From assembly GCF_001295845.1 (NCBI RefSeq), contig NZ_LJIC01000046.1:20670-84669 (forward strand): 64,000 nt of DNA. The letters run 5' to 3'. The DNA comes from Rhodopseudomonas sp. AAP120. GTDB taxonomy: Bacteria; Pseudomonadota; Alphaproteobacteria; Rhizobiales; Xanthobacteraceae. The translations under genes were made by a program, and so were the position numbers. The notes under the pieces are model-generated. The model ran no database searches and was not told the DNA's origin. It saw nothing but the letters and a program-made list of their open reading frames with translations. Below, piece by piece: positions 8,511 through 18,722 of this stretch; position 1 is the stretch's first letter; each line of letters starts with the position of its first letter.

Positions 8511-10022
8511 ATGTTGGCGGCAGGCCAGATGGATCGCAGGTTGTCCCGGTCGGGATTCTCCATTGGCCTGATAGTTCTGGTCGTATTTGCGCTGCTGCTG
8601 CCGGTTCTGCTCGCGGCGCTTGTATTTCCGACACCGCTCTACGACACCCGCGAATTGGTTGCGTGGGGGCGCCATTTCCCGCTGGTCACGCCGGTGCATC
8701 CGCCCGTGATGGTATGGGTCGGCGGTGCCGTGGATTTCCTGTTCGGCCCGTCCGGCACCGCGATCGTCTTCGTCAATCAGCTCTGCCTCGCGATCGGGCT
8801 CGCTTATCTCTACGCCACGCTGCGCCTGCTGGTTGAACGCACGATGGCGGCCTACATGCTGGCGCTGACGGCGGCCTCGTTCTACGTGGTGTTCGGTCCG
8901 CTGTCCTGGGCGCTCAACGCCGATATCCTTCAGCTCACCTCCTGGCCGGCGGTGCTGTATCACTTCCTGCGTGGCCGCAGCACGGATCGCTGGCTGCACT
9001 GGATCCTGGTCGGCGTCTGGGCGGCGATTGCGGCGCTGACCAAGTACAACGCGGTCGTGCTGTTCATCGGCATGGCGGCGGGCGTCGTCGCGGTGCCGTC
9101 GTTCCGGTCCTGTGTGCGTCGGCCCGGCTTCTACGTCGCGGCGCTGGTCGGCGTGCTGCTGTTTCTGCCGCACGTGATCGCGGCCCTGAAGGTCGGGACG
9201 ACGATCCATTACGGCGAGCGTCACTTCACCGGTTTCGGTTCGGTGCCGAACACCGCGCGGCGGCTCGGCTGGCTGGTCGTCGGCTATCTGCCGCTGCTGG
9301 TGCCGGGCGCGATCGTGCTGGCGATCGCGGTGGCGCGCCGCATGGTGATCTGGCGGGTGCCGCGCTTTGCCGAGGCGAGCGACGAGTTGAAATTCGTCGT
9401 GATCGCCAACACCGCGATGTTCGCGCTGCTGACGGTACTGATCGTTGGGTTCGGTCTCGAATACATCGCCCGCTATGGCGCGCCGTTCGCAGAACTGTCG
9501 GTGCTGACGCTGGCGCCGCTGTTTTCCTGGGCCTCCGGCAAGCGCGATGCCGTCATGCGGCAGACCGCGCTGTCGCTCGGTGCGCTGTATGGCGTGCTGG
9601 CGATCGCCGCCTCGGTGATCTACATCTTCTTCGCGTCGTACAGCGGGTTGCAGGAGGCGACCGCGCAGGCCGCGCGGCTCGTGCTGGCCGACTGGAACAG
9701 CAAGTACAAATGCGGTCCGGCGTATTTCCTCGGCGACCGCCAGACGGTTTACGGCATCGGCATTGCGGCCGGCCCCGAGGGAGATTCGATGACGATCGAA
9801 TTCATCCCGAAAGCGCGCTGGTTCGATGCCGGCAAGCTCGCCGCCAACGGCGCCGTGCTGATCTACACGCTGCCGCAGGTGCCGGATAGTTTCGCGGCTG
9901 AGTTTCCCGATCTGCCGATGTCCGAGGAAAAGCAGATCAGCGTGCCGGTGCTGCGGACCCACACCGGAAAGACCAAAGAGTACTTCTATCGCTTCGTGGC
10001 GCCGAAGGCCTGCGGCGGCTGA
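8511..10022 (+). CDS. GT39/ArnT-like membrane glycosyltransferase
   Basis: Polytopic membrane protein (about 503 aa, ten or more hydrophobic segments) of the GT-C fold. After the first transmembrane segment (about 15-37) there is an acidic YDTREL motif in the first periplasmic loop and a THPPVMVW-type segment (TPVHPPVMVWVGG), both typical of GT39 dolichyl-phosphate-mannose/ArnT-like transferases that use a polyprenyl-linked sugar. A soluble C-terminal tail of about 110 residues holds two Cys. The start could also be the ATG at 8529; neither has a strong ribosome site. Acceptor unknown. Confidence 0.7.
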   Translation: MLAAGQMDRRLSRSGFSIGLIVLVVFALLLPVLLAALVFPTPLYDTRELVAWGRHFPLVTPVHPPVMVWVGGAVDFLFGPSGTAIVFVNQLCLAIGLAYLYATLRLLVERTMAAYMLALTAASFYVVFGPLSWALNADILQLTSWPAVLYHFLRGRSTDRWLHWILVGVWAAIAALTKYNAVVLFIGMAAGVVAVPSFRSCVRRPGFYVAALVGVLLFLPHVIAALKVGTTIHYGERHFTGFGSVPNTARRLGWLVVGYLPLLVPGAIVLAIAVARRMVIWRVPRFAEASDELKFVVIANTAMFALLTVLIVGFGLEYIARYGAPFAELSVLTLAPLFSWASGKRDAVMRQTALSLGALYGVLAIAASVIYIFFASYSGLQEATAQAARLVLADWNSKYKCGPAYFLGDRQTVYGIGIAAGPEGDSMTIEFIPKARWFDAGKLAANGAVLIYTLPQVPDSFAAEFPDLPMSEEKQISVPVLRTHTGKTKEYFYRFVAPKACGG

Positions 10023-10040
10023 GGCCCGGCCGGGCTCGCG

Positions 10041-10313
10041 TCAGCCCACCAGCATCTGCCATTTCTCGGCAGCTTCGATCGCCGCCGGGCGAAGCTCGTC
10101 GGCCGGCTGACCGCGATGCAGCGCCTTCGCGTATTCGCAAACCGCCATGAAGGTCGAGGCCCGCGCCTCGTCGACCTCGAAGGAGTGCGGCGTGCCGTCT
10201 CCCTGCACCAGTCCGACCAGCCCGTTGAGGATGCCCAGTGCCGCCTTGGGCTCGCTCAGCTCGGTCTGCCGCAAACATTGCAGCACATGCTGCGCCATCT
10301 CGCCTTCGCTCAT
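10041..10313 (-). CDS. Small conserved-type hypothetical protein
   Basis: A 90-residue acidic helical protein (MSEGEMAQHVLQCLRQTELS...EYAKALHRGQ) with no motif I recognise. A longer start at 10400 (MRFRLAPDQD...) adds 29 residues; the shorter is preferred because it begins the compact helical part. The stop codon of the large hybrid kinase is at 10413, so either start puts this gene directly behind the kinase in one transcript. A role in the same signalling pathway is possible but not shown. Confidence 0.6.
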   Translation of the reverse strand: MSEGEMAQHVLQCLRQTELSEPKAALGILNGLVGLVQGDGTPHSFEVDEARASTFMAVCEYAKALHRGQPADELRPAAIEAAEKWQMLVG

Positions 10314-10412
10314 GCCCGTTCCGTTCGACAATGAATTCTGGTCGTCTGATACCACGATACGAGGCCCGACGTCCTGATCTGGCGCAAGCCGGAACCGCAC
10401 GATCGCAACGCG

Positions 10413-13400
10413 TCAGCCCGCCGCCTTGGCGGACGCCAGCGCCCGGCGCAGCACCTTCGACAGGTCCTCGACCGAATACGGCTTGTGCAGCAGTTCGAAG
10501 CCGTGGTGGCCGTCGTCCGCCAGCACGTTGGCGTAGCCGGAGTTCAGCACCACCGGCAGGTTCGGCCAGCGGCTGCGGATCTCGCGGCCGAGCGCGACGC
10601 CGTCCATGCCGGGCATCACCACGTCGCTGAGCACCAGGTTGAAGCGGGCGGCTTCATGGCCGAGGAGCTGCAGCGCCTGCTCGGCGCTCGACGCCAGCAC
10701 GGTCTCGTAGCCGAGGTCATGCAGCAACTGGGTCGAGAACTCGCCGACCTCGGCGTTGTCTTCCACCACCAGCACGCAGCTTCGCTCCTGCGATCGGCTG
10801 GAGTCACCGCTCGCCGCGCGCTCGCGTTCTTCGATCGGCTTGGCGCTGAGCGGCAGCCGGAGCGTGATGGTCGTGCCCTTGCCGACTTCGCTGTCGACCG
10901 TGACGTTGCCACCGGACTGCTTGACGAAGCCGTAGACCTGCGACAGGCCGAGGCCGGTGCCGCGGCCGACATCCTTAGTGGTGAAGAACGGCTCGAAGAT
11001 GCGGTCGATCTGGTCCGGCGGAATGCCGGAGCCGGTGTCGCAGACCGCGACGGCGACCACGTCGGCAACGCCGCCGGCAATCTCCTGCAGGGTCGGGCGC
11101 ACGCGCGTGACGCGGATCTCGAGTTCGCCCTGGCCGTCCATCGCGTCGCGCGCATTGGCCACCAGGTTGACCAGCGCGGCGTCGAACTGATTGGCGTCGG
11201 CTTCGACCGCGAGCGGGCGCTCGTCCATGGTCAGCGTCAGGCCGGCGCGCGAGCCGAGCGCGGTGCGTAGCATCTCGGCGATCTGCTCGATCTGCGCCGT
11301 GACGTCGAACACCTGGCGGTTCTGGGCATGACGCCGCGCGAAGGTGAGGAGCTGGCCGGTGAGTTTTGCGGCGCGGTCGGCGGTGTCGGAGATCGCGTCG
11401 ACGTAGCGGCGCATCCGGTCGGGCGGCAGTTCGCGCCGACGCAGCAGATCGGCGGAGGAGCGGATCACGGTGAGCAGATTGTTGAAGTCGTGCGCGACGC
11501 CGCCGGTGAGCTGGCCGATCGCCTCCATCTTCTGCGCCTGACGGAAAGCCTCTTCGGCCTTGCGCCGCTCGGTGATCTCGACGGCTTCGGGCACGATGGC
11601 GATGACCTGGCCCTGCGCGTCGTGCACCGGGCGCATCTGGAAATCGAACCAGCGCCAGCCGCCGACCGGCAGATTGAGATGCAGCTCGCGCCGGATGGTG
11701 CCGCCGGCCGCAACCGTGGCGACGGCCTGCTTGATCATCTCCGGCATGCCCGGCGTATCGGCGAACCACGGCGACTCCCAGACCGGCTTACCGACGACGT
11801 CTTCCAGCGCCTTGCCGATGCCCGACAGCGACGTCAGGTTGGCGTCGATCAGCACGCCATCGACGCCGAGCAGCGCCTGATAGGTGTAGCTCGCGGCGAA
11901 GATGGTGCGCAGCCGCGCTTCCTTCTGGCGCAACTCGGCCGTGCGCTGCGCGACCTGCTCCTCGAGCTGTTCGTTGAGGTTGCGCATCGCGGTTTCGGCG
12001 CGCTTGCGCTCGGTGATGTCGCGGAAATACACCGACACGCTTTCGGCATTGGTGGGCGCGACCCGCAGATGAAACCAGCGCCGCGTCGGCGGATGTTCGA
12101 TCTCGAATTCCGAACCGGTCCGTCCGGTCATCGCCAGCTTGAGGCTGTCCTCGATGCGGCTGCCGATCAGGGCCGGATAGGCTTCCTGGCAGACCCGGCC
12201 GATCAGTTGCGCGGCCGAGCGCCGCATCATGCGTTCGGCGGCGGCGTTGATGTAGGTGAAGCGATACTCGCTGTCGATCGCGACGAAGCCGTCGCTGATG
12301 CTGGCCAGAATGCTCTCGGCGCGTTCGCGTGCCGCCTGGGCTTCCTGTCGCAGCGCGTGCTCGGTGCGCAGCGCGTCGCGGCGCAGTTCGGCGGTGTCGA
12401 GATTGGACCGCACCCGGGCGAGTAGTTCGCGGGCGCTGAACGGTTTGCTCAGATAGTCGTCGGCGCCGGCCTCGAGTCCTTCGACCTTGGCCTCCTCGCC
12501 GGCACGGGCGGACAGCAGGATCACCGGCACGTCGGCCAGCTTGGTATCGTTGCGCAGCGCCTTCAGAAGGTTCAGCCCGTCCAGCCGGGGCATCATGATG
12601 TCGGACAGCACCAGATCCGGCCGCTGCTTCCAGGCGGCCTCGAGGGCCGCGACGCCGTCGGCGACGGCCTCGATGTCGTAGCTCTCCCCAAGCAGGCGGA
12701 CCACGTAGTCGCGCATGTCGGCGTTGTCGTCGGCGAGCAGCACGCGCGGCCGCGTCTCGCCGCTCCTGACGCTGCCGAGCCCGAGATCTTCCGGCGACGA
12801 GGCGTGCGGCCGGTCGGTGTCGACGTTGTCGTCGCCTTCCAGCCAACCCATCGCTTCGTCGAGATAGGCCTGGGCGCGGACATTGGTGGACACCTGGTGG
12901 GTCGCCGGCTTCGGCCGGTCGGCGGGCAGGTGGGCGGTGCCGAACGGCAGGGTGATGCGGAAGGCGCTGCCGCGGCCGAGCTCACTCTCGACGCTGATGC
13001 TGCCGCTGTGCAGCTTGACCAGCTCCTGCACCAGCGCGAGGCCGATGCCGCTGCCCTCGATCGATCGTCCGCGCGCGCCCTCGACCCGGCGGAAGCGCTC
13101 GAACAGGTGCGGGATCTCCTCGGCCGGAATGCCGGTGCCGGTGTCGCGCACCACGATCTCGGCGGATCGCCCGTCGGCGGTCGGGTGAACCGACACCGCG
13201 ATCTCGCCCGCGAAGGTGAACTTGAAGGCGTTCGACAGCAGGTTGAGGACCACCTTCTCCCACATGTCGCGGTCGACATGGACCGGCTGCGCCAGCGGCG
13301 GCGCGTCGATGGACAGCCGCAACCCGGCCTTATCCATCGCCGAGCGGAAGTTGGAGGCAAGTTCCGCGGTGAAGGCGGCCAGATCGACCGGCCGGAAATG

Positions 13401-14816
13401 AGCGGTGAGGCGGCCGGCCTCGATCCGGGCGAAGTCGAGCAGCGTGTTCACCAGCTTCAGCAGCCGCAGGCCGTTGCGATGCGCGATGCCGAGCAGGGCG
13501 TGCTGATCGGCCGACAGCCCGGTCTGAGTAATGACCTCCTCGAGCGGGCTCAGCATCAGCGTCAGCGGCGTACGGAATTCATGGCTGACATTGGAGAAGA
13601 ACGCGGTCTTGGCGCGGTCGATCTCGGCCAGCGCCTCGGCGCGGCGGCGCTCCTCCTCATAGGCGTCGGCATTGGTGATCGCCGAGGCGATCTGACCGGC
13701 GACCAGCGCGAGGAAGTCGCGGTAGCCCGAGTCGTAGGGGCGGAACGGATTGAGGCCTGCAATCAGCATGCCCGAATGGCCGGTGTCGCCGCTCGACTGG
13801 ATCGGCAGAACGATCGCCTGGTTCGGCGGGCTGCGCCAGCCGCCGCTCGGGAAATCGAAGCCGAACCGCTGCTCCAGGTCGGTGACCAGCCGTGCTTCGT
13901 TGGTCCGCAGGGCCTCGGCCAGCGGCCATGGCTCGTCGCTGGAGGTCAGCGACAGCACCGGCTTCACCCCCGGATGGTTGGCGTCGATGCCGGCCGAAGC
14001 CGCCAGTCGCGCCGTCTCGCCGCCCGGCTCGACCAGATAGATCAGGGCGAACGGCAGGTCCCGCGGATCCGTCGCCAGCGCGGCGGCGCTGCTCTCGCAG
14101 GCCTGCGCGACGTTGCGGGATTGGGCGGCGTTGGCGGCCACCTCGCGCAGCAGCGACAATTGCCGCTCGCTGATCACCCGCTGGGTGTCGTCGGTATTGG
14201 CGCAGAAGATGCCGCCGGGCGAGCCGTCCTCGGTCGGAATCGGGCTGTAGGAGAACGTGTAATAGGTCTCTTCGGGGAAGCCGTTGCGCTCCATGATCAG
14301 GAGCTGGGCTTCCACATAGGTGCCCTCGTGGCCGCTGGTCGCCTTGGCCAGCAGCGGGGCGATGTCGCCCCAGATCTCGTGCCAGACTTCCTGGGTCGGC
14401 CGGCCCAGCGCCCAGGGATGCTTGCCGCCGATGATCGCCTTGTAGGCGTCGTTGTAGAAGAAGATGAGCTCCCGCCCCCAGCCGATCCAGATCGGCTGCT
14501 GCGACGTCAGCATGATGCGGACGGCGGTCTTCAGCGCCTGCGGCCAATGCTCCGGCGGCCCCAGCGGCGTTGCGGCCCAATCGAAGGCGCGGGACAGCGC
14601 CGTCAGCTCTCCCCGCCCGAGGAACAGGTTCTCGTAACCGGCCGGTCCGTCTTCGGGCGATACAACCGGCAATTTAAGGTCGGCCAACTCTGCCCCCGAC
14701 ACGAATGACCGATGCGAACGCCTAGGGCTCTCAAAAGTTCCTGAGGTGAGTTCCGGAGTGGAACTTTTTGCGAAGGAGCGCACCGTCGGGCCGGCAAATA
14801 TTGCCCGAGCCGGCAA
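10413..14816 (-). CDS. Double hybrid sensor histidine kinase/response regulator
   Basis: A 1467-aa cytoplasmic signalling protein without transmembrane segments. Order: PAS-like sensor (about 70-215), GAF-like domain (230-385), HisKA with SHEFRTPL (His near 412), HATPase (515-630), a receiver (690-810, Asp in VLSDIMMP), two PAS domains (835-945, 975-1095), a second HisKA of the [10 protein letters not shown] type (about 1120), a second HATPase, and a final receiver (1350-1460, [11 protein letters not shown]). Two complete kinase cores and two receivers in one chain suggest an internal phosphorelay or fusion of two hybrid kinases. No transmembrane or DNA-binding output is seen. It sits divergently next to flgE, so a motility link is possible. 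Confidence 0.92.
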   Translation of the reverse strand: MPARAIFAGPTVRSFAKSSTPELTSGTFESPRRSHRSFVSGAELADLKLPVVSPEDGPAGYENLFLGRGELTALSRAFDWAATPLGPPEHWPQALKTAVRIMLTSQQPIWIGWGRELIFFYNDAYKAIIGGKHPWALGRPTQEVWHEIWGDIAPLLAKATSGHEGTYVEAQLLIMERNGFPEETYYTFSYSPIPTEDGSPGGIFCANTDDTQRVISERQLSLLREVAANAAQSRNVAQACESSAAALATDPRDLPFALIYLVEPGGETARLAASAGIDANHPGVKPVLSLTSSDEPWPLAEALRTNEARLVTDLEQRFGFDFPSGGWRSPPNQAIVLPIQSSGDTGHSGMLIAGLNPFRPYDSGYRDFLALVAGQIASAITNADAYEEERRRAEALAEIDRAKTAFFSNVSHEFRTPLTLMLSPLEEVITQTGLSADQHALLGIAHRNGLRLLKLVNTLLDFARIEAGRLTAHFRPVDLAAFTAELASNFRSAMDKAGLRLSIDAPPLAQPVHVDRDMWEKVVLNLLSNAFKFTFAGEIAVSVHPTADGRSAEIVVRDTGTGIPAEEIPHLFERFRRVEGARGRSIEGSGIGLALVQELVKLHSGSISVESELGRGSAFRITLPFGTAHLPADRPKPATHQVSTNVRAQAYLDEAMGWLEGDDNVDTDRPHASSPEDLGLGSVRSGETRPRVLLADDNADMRDYVVRLLGESYDIEAVADGVAALEAAWKQRPDLVLSDIMMPRLDGLNLLKALRNDTKLADVPVILLSARAGEEAKVEGLEAGADDYLSKPFSARELLARVRSNLDTAELRRDALRTEHALRQEAQAARERAESILASISDGFVAIDSEYRFTYINAAAERMMRRSAAQLIGRVCQEAYPALIGSRIEDSLKLAMTGRTGSEFEIEHPPTRRWFHLRVAPTNAESVSVYFRDITERKRAETAMRNLNEQLEEQVAQRTAELRQKEARLRTIFAASYTYQALLGVDGVLIDANLTSLSGIGKALEDVVGKPVWESPWFADTPGMPEMIKQAVATVAAGGTIRRELHLNLPVGGWRWFDFQMRPVHDAQGQVIAIVPEAVEITERRKAEEAFRQAQKMEAIGQLTGGVAHDFNNLLTVIRSSADLLRRRELPPDRMRRYVDAISDTADRAAKLTGQLLTFARRHAQNRQVFDVTAQIEQIAEMLRTALGSRAGLTLTMDERPLAVEADANQFDAALVNLVANARDAMDGQGELEIRVTRVRPTLQEIAGGVADVVAVAVCDTGSGIPPDQIDRIFEPFFTTKDVGRGTGLGLSQVYGFVKQSGGNVTVDSEVGKGTTITLRLPLSAKPIEERERAASGDSSRSQERSCVLVVEDNAEVGEFSTQLLHDLGYETVLASSAEQALQLLGHEAARFNLVLSDVVMPGMDGVALGREIRSRWPNLPVVLNSGYANVLADDGHHGFELLHKPYSVEDLSKVLRRALASAKAAG

Positions 14817-14880
14817 TTCCGCCGCATGCGCCGGCCCTGAGGGCGCAGGCTAAGTCTCTGAAATCATGAGGCTAGAGGCC

Positions 14881-14896
14881 TTGGCACAAGGCTTGC
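14881..14896 (+). promoter_or_regulatory. Sigma-54 promoter of flgE-flgK-flgL
   Basis: TTGGCAC-AAGGC-TTGC matches the -24/-12 consensus exactly, with GG and GC ten bases apart. It lies 76 bases upstream of the flgE start, so the transcript has a short leader. Sigma-54 control of hook genes is established in Caulobacter and related alphaproteobacteria. Confidence 0.85.
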
Positions 14897-14971
14897 GGGA
14901 GTATGTTCCGGATCATTGCACCACCGGACAGCCAGAGACCGCGCGGCGGCTCGAATTGGGAGAAGTGAGTA

Positions 14972-16801
14972 ATGGGTATTTTCGGCGCTCTCACCACCTC
15001 GGTCGCGGGCCTGCGCTCGAACTCCTACGCGCTGGAGAACATCTCGGGTAACATCGCGAACTCCCAGACCACCGCGTTCAAACGGGTCGATACCTCGTTC
15101 CTCGATCTGGTGCCGCAGGCCGGGACGAGCCAGCAGGTCGCTGGTTCGGTGACCTCGCAGTCCCGGCTGACCAACACCCAGTCCGGCTCGGTGCAGTCGG
15201 CGTCGGTGTCCACCTACATGGCGATCAACGGCGAGGGGTTCTTCGCCGTGCAGAAGCCCGGTTCGTTCACCGACAACAATCCGGTGTTCACCGGCGTCAA
15301 CAACTACACCCGCCGCGGCGACTTCTCGCTCGACAAGAACGGCTATCTGGTCAACGGCGCCGGCTACTACCTGCAGGGCGTGCCGATCGACCCGACCACT
15401 GGCAACCCGGTCGGCAGCACCCCGACGGTGCTCAAGTTCCAGAACGATTTCCTGCCGTCGCAGGCCACCACCAAGATCAGCTATCGCGCCAACCTGGCGA
15501 GCTATCCGCTGACCACCAAGCACGACACCTCGCGGCCGGGCTCCGAACTGCTGCGCGCCGCCGACTTCGCCTCCAACCCGCAGGTGGCCGGCACCTCGCC
15601 GCCGCCGTTCGGCGACAACACCAGGGTCGGTCTGCAGGTCAACAGCAAGGCCGGCACCGCGATCACCGGCGCGACGCTGCTCAAGGGCGCGTCCGGCAAC
15701 GCCGTGACCAACAGCTTCACCATCACCGACACGGTTACGATCGGCAGCGGCGCCAGCGCCAAGACCATCGCGTTCTACGATTCCAGCGCCGGCGGCTCTG
15801 CCGGTTCGGCGGCGAACACGACCTACCTCGACCTCAACTCGGCCACGGTGACCGACCTGCTCGGCGCGATCGACACCGCGAACGGCAACACCGGCACGGC
15901 GTCTTCGGTCAGCGCCGGCTCGGTGACGCTGCACACCGGCGTCGCGTCCGATCTGCTCGTGACCTCGACGGCCGGCGGCTTTGCGGCGCTCGGCTTGACC
16001 AGCCCGGTGACCGTGACGCGAACCGGCGGCGGCACGGTGGGTACCGGTCAGGTGACCGGCGCCGACAACCAGACCTTCCTCGATGAATCGATTTCGGGCG
16101 GCGCCACCACCGCCTATGACGGCAGCGGCGCTCCGGTGAACGTGCAGTTCCGCTGGGCCAAGGTCGACTCGTCGACTCTCGGCACCGGCCACACCGACAC
16201 CTGGAACCTGTTCTACCAGATCAATCCGAATGCGACCGGCACCCAGGTCGCCTGGCAGAACGTCAATACCAACTTCACCTTCAACTCCACCGGCCAGATG
16301 AACCCGGTGATCGGCCAGCTCACGCTGCCGAACCTGACCGTGTCCGGCGTCTCGCTAGGCAACGTCACGATGTCGTTCGGCACCGGCGGCCTGACGCAGT
16401 TCGCCGACACCAACGGCAACGTCCAGGTCAACCAGCTGCAGCAGGACGGCTACGCCGCCGGCCAGCTCGTCAGCGTGTCGGTCAGCAATGCCGGCCGCGT
16501 GGTCGGCTCGTATTCCAACGGCCGCAACATCGACCTCGCCGAAGTCTCGATCGCGACCTTCAACGGCGCCAACTTCCTGAAGCGGACCGACGGCGGCGCG
16601 TTCGAGGTCACCAACGAGTCCGGCGAGGCGCTGTACGGCAAGGGCGGCAGCGTTTCGGGCTCCTCGCTGGAATCCTCCAACACCGACATCGCCGACGAAT
16701 TCACCAAGCTGATCGTCACCCAGCAGGCCTATTCGGCCAACACCAAGGTCATCACCACGGCCAACACCATGGTGCAGGACCTGCTCAACGTGATGCGCTG
16801 A
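14972..16801 (+). CDS. flgE: Flagellar hook protein FlgE
   Basis: Builds the hook joining basal body and filament. The N-terminus (MGIFGALTTSVAGLRSNSYALENISGNIANSQTTAFKR) is the flagellar rod/hook/filament D0 motif, and the C-terminus ends with LIVTQQAYSANTKVITTANTMVQDLLNVMR. At 609 aa it is longer than enteric FlgE (about 400). The extra length is a central insert (about 225-360) with the pattern DLLGAIDTANGN...SVTLHTGVASDLLVTS, resembling the hook-IN motif and the repeats in both flagellins here. First gene of a sigma-54 operon with flgK and flgL. Confidence 0.96.
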   Translation: MGIFGALTTSVAGLRSNSYALENISGNIANSQTTAFKRVDTSFLDLVPQAGTSQQVAGSVTSQSRLTNTQSGSVQSASVSTYMAINGEGFFAVQKPGSFTDNNPVFTGVNNYTRRGDFSLDKNGYLVNGAGYYLQGVPIDPTTGNPVGSTPTVLKFQNDFLPSQATTKISYRANLASYPLTTKHDTSRPGSELLRAADFASNPQVAGTSPPPFGDNTRVGLQVNSKAGTAITGATLLKGASGNAVTNSFTITDTVTIGSGASAKTIAFYDSSAGGSAGSAANTTYLDLNSATVTDLLGAIDTANGNTGTASSVSAGSVTLHTGVASDLLVTSTAGGFAALGLTSPVTVTRTGGGTVGTGQVTGADNQTFLDESISGGATTAYDGSGAPVNVQFRWAKVDSSTLGTGHTDTWNLFYQINPNATGTQVAWQNVNTNFTFNSTGQMNPVIGQLTLPNLTVSGVSLGNVTMSFGTGGLTQFADTNGNVQVNQLQQDGYAAGQLVSVSVSNAGRVVGSYSNGRNIDLAEVSIATFNGANFLKRTDGGAFEVTNESGEALYGKGGSVSGSSLESSNTDIADEFTKLIVTQQAYSANTKVITTANTMVQDLLNVMR

Positions 16802-16849
16802 GGCGCGTCGCACGCCGTTTTGTTTCGTTCGTCCAACCGGTAGTCAGTC

Positions 16850-18715
16850 ATGGGTCTCGGAGACGCACTTTCGATCGCAATGGCCGGCCTGCGTGCAAAC
16901 CAGGCCGCGATGTCGCTGGTGTCGTCCAACGTCGCCAATGCGGAAACGCCCGGCTACGTCCGCAAGACGGTCGACCAGATCACCACCGCCTCCGGCCCGT
17001 CCGGCAGCGGTGTGTCGATCATCGGCGTCAATCGCGAACTCGACGCCTATCTGCAGTCGCAGCTTCGCACCGAGACGTCGGGAGCGTCCTACGCGTCGCT
17101 GCGGGCCGATTTCCTGAAACAGCTGCAAGGGCTGTTCGGAGACCCGAATTCGACGGGCACGCTGGAGAATTCCTTCAACAGCCTGACGGCGGCGGTGCGG
17201 GCGCTGTCGACCAGCCCGGACAGCACGTCGGCGCGGATCGGACTGCTCAACGCGGCGCAGGTGATGTCGGGCTCGCTCAATGCGATGTCGAACGGCATCC
17301 AGGCGCTGCGGACCGGCGCCGAGACGGGCCTCTCCGACAGCGTCACCACGGCGAACAATCTGCTGCAGCAGATCGCCTCGATCAACAACAACATCCGCAC
17401 CAATCCGGCGGGCGGCACATCGACCGACGCGGCGACGGCGTCGCTGCTCGATCAGCGCGACCAGGCGATCAATCAGCTCTCGCAACTGATGGACATCCGC
17501 GTCGTCACCGACGCCAGCAACCAGGTGACGATCTTCACCGGCTCGGGCATGCAGCTCGCCGGCATGCAGGCCGCCAAACTGTCGTTCGACGCGCAGGGCA
17601 CGGTGACGCCGGGTACGACCTGGAGTTCGAATGCGGCCACCAGCCAGCTCGGATCGGTCAAGGTCAGCTATCCCGACGGCTCGACGATGGATCTGACCAG
17701 CTCGCTGAAGTCGGGCAAGATGGCGGCCTATATCGAGCTCCGCGACAAGACGCTGGTGCAGGCGCAGACCCAGCTCGATCAGTTCGCCGCCTCGATGGCG
17801 AGCGCGCTGTCGGACAAGACCACGGCCGGCACCGCGGTGACGTCGGGTACGCAGGCCGGCTTCGCGCTCGATCTGTCGAACATGAAGTCGGGCAACACCG
17901 TCAATATCAGCTACACCGACACCACCACGGGCGCGCAGCGCACCGTCACGGTGATGCGGGTCGACGATCCGGCGGCGCTGCCGCTGCCGCAGACCGCGAC
18001 GCTCGATCCCAAGGACTACGTGGTCGGGATCGATTTCTCCGGCGCGTCCGGATCGATCACCGCGCAGCTCAATGCGGCGCTGAACAGCCAGAACCTGCAA
18101 TTCACCGGCACGGCGCCGAACATCACGGTGCTCAACAATGCCGGCTTCTCCACCGTCACCGCGGCGTCGGTGACCACCACCGAGACGTCACTGACCGGCG
18201 GCAGCGCCTCGCTGCCGCTGTTCACCGACGGCACCGCCGCTTACACCGGCGCGCTCAGCAGCACCGGCACGCAGATGACCGGCTTCGCGCAGCGGATCGC
18301 CGTCAATCCGGCGCTGGTCAACGACCCGTCGAAGCTGGTGGCGTATTCGGCCACGACCACGGCCGGCGACACCACGCGGCCCGACTTCATCCTCAAGCAG
18401 CTCACCACCGCCAAATATCTGTACTCGCCGTCCACCGGCGTCGGATCGGCGACCGCGCCCTACAACGGCACGCTGGAGAACTACCTGCAGCAATTCGTCT
18501 CGCAGCAGGGCTCCAACGCGCAAGCGGCGTCGCAGCTCGCGGACGGCCAGAACGTGGTGCTCAACACGCTGCAGCAGAAGTACTCGACCAACTCCGGCGT
18601 CAACATGGACGAGGAAATGGCGCACCTGCTGTCGCTGCAGAACGCGTATTCGGCGAATGCGCGGGTGATGTCCACGGTGAACCAGATGTACCAAGCGCTG
18701 ATGCAGGCGATGTGA
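16850..18715 (+). CDS. flgK: Flagellar hook-filament junction protein FlgK (HAP1)
   Basis: First hook-associated protein, exported by the flagellar type III system and placed between hook and filament. The N-terminal D0 (GLRANQAAMSLVSSNVANAETPGYVRK) and the C-terminal NMDEEMAHLLSLQNAYSANARVMSTVNQMYQALMQAM are the FlgK hallmarks. 621 aa, slightly longer than enteric FlgK. It follows flgE by 48 bases, and flgL begins 7 bases after its stop, so all three are probably one transcript from the sigma-54 promoter at 14881. Confidence 0.95.
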   Translation: MGLGDALSIAMAGLRANQAAMSLVSSNVANAETPGYVRKTVDQITTASGPSGSGVSIIGVNRELDAYLQSQLRTETSGASYASLRADFLKQLQGLFGDPNSTGTLENSFNSLTAAVRALSTSPDSTSARIGLLNAAQVMSGSLNAMSNGIQALRTGAETGLSDSVTTANNLLQQIASINNNIRTNPAGGTSTDAATASLLDQRDQAINQLSQLMDIRVVTDASNQVTIFTGSGMQLAGMQAAKLSFDAQGTVTPGTTWSSNAATSQLGSVKVSYPDGSTMDLTSSLKSGKMAAYIELRDKTLVQAQTQLDQFAASMASALSDKTTAGTAVTSGTQAGFALDLSNMKSGNTVNISYTDTTTGAQRTVTVMRVDDPAALPLPQTATLDPKDYVVGIDFSGASGSITAQLNAALNSQNLQFTGTAPNITVLNNAGFSTVTAASVTTTETSLTGGSASLPLFTDGTAAYTGALSSTGTQMTGFAQRIAVNPALVNDPSKLVAYSATTTAGDTTRPDFILKQLTTAKYLYSPSTGVGSATAPYNGTLENYLQQFVSQQGSNAQAASQLADGQNVVLNTLQQKYSTNSGVNMDEEMAHLLSLQNAYSANARVMSTVNQMYQALMQAM

Positions 18716-18722
18716 GGCAGCT

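Noticed and set aside
8158..8634. A 158-codon minus-strand frame over the msrB remnant
   Set aside because: It covers remnant sequence in antisense and the start of the glycosyltransferase gene; no domain seen.
8484..9962. A 492-codon open frame on the minus strand opposite the GT39-like gene
   Set aside because: The plus-strand frame has clear membrane helices and family motifs; the reverse frame is His/Arg/Gln-rich without features.
12804..14708. A 634-codon open frame on the plus strand opposite the hybrid kinase
   Set aside because: Antisense to a well-supported multidomain kinase; composition is Arg/Gln/Gly-rich with no motifs, as expected for GC-rich shadow frames.
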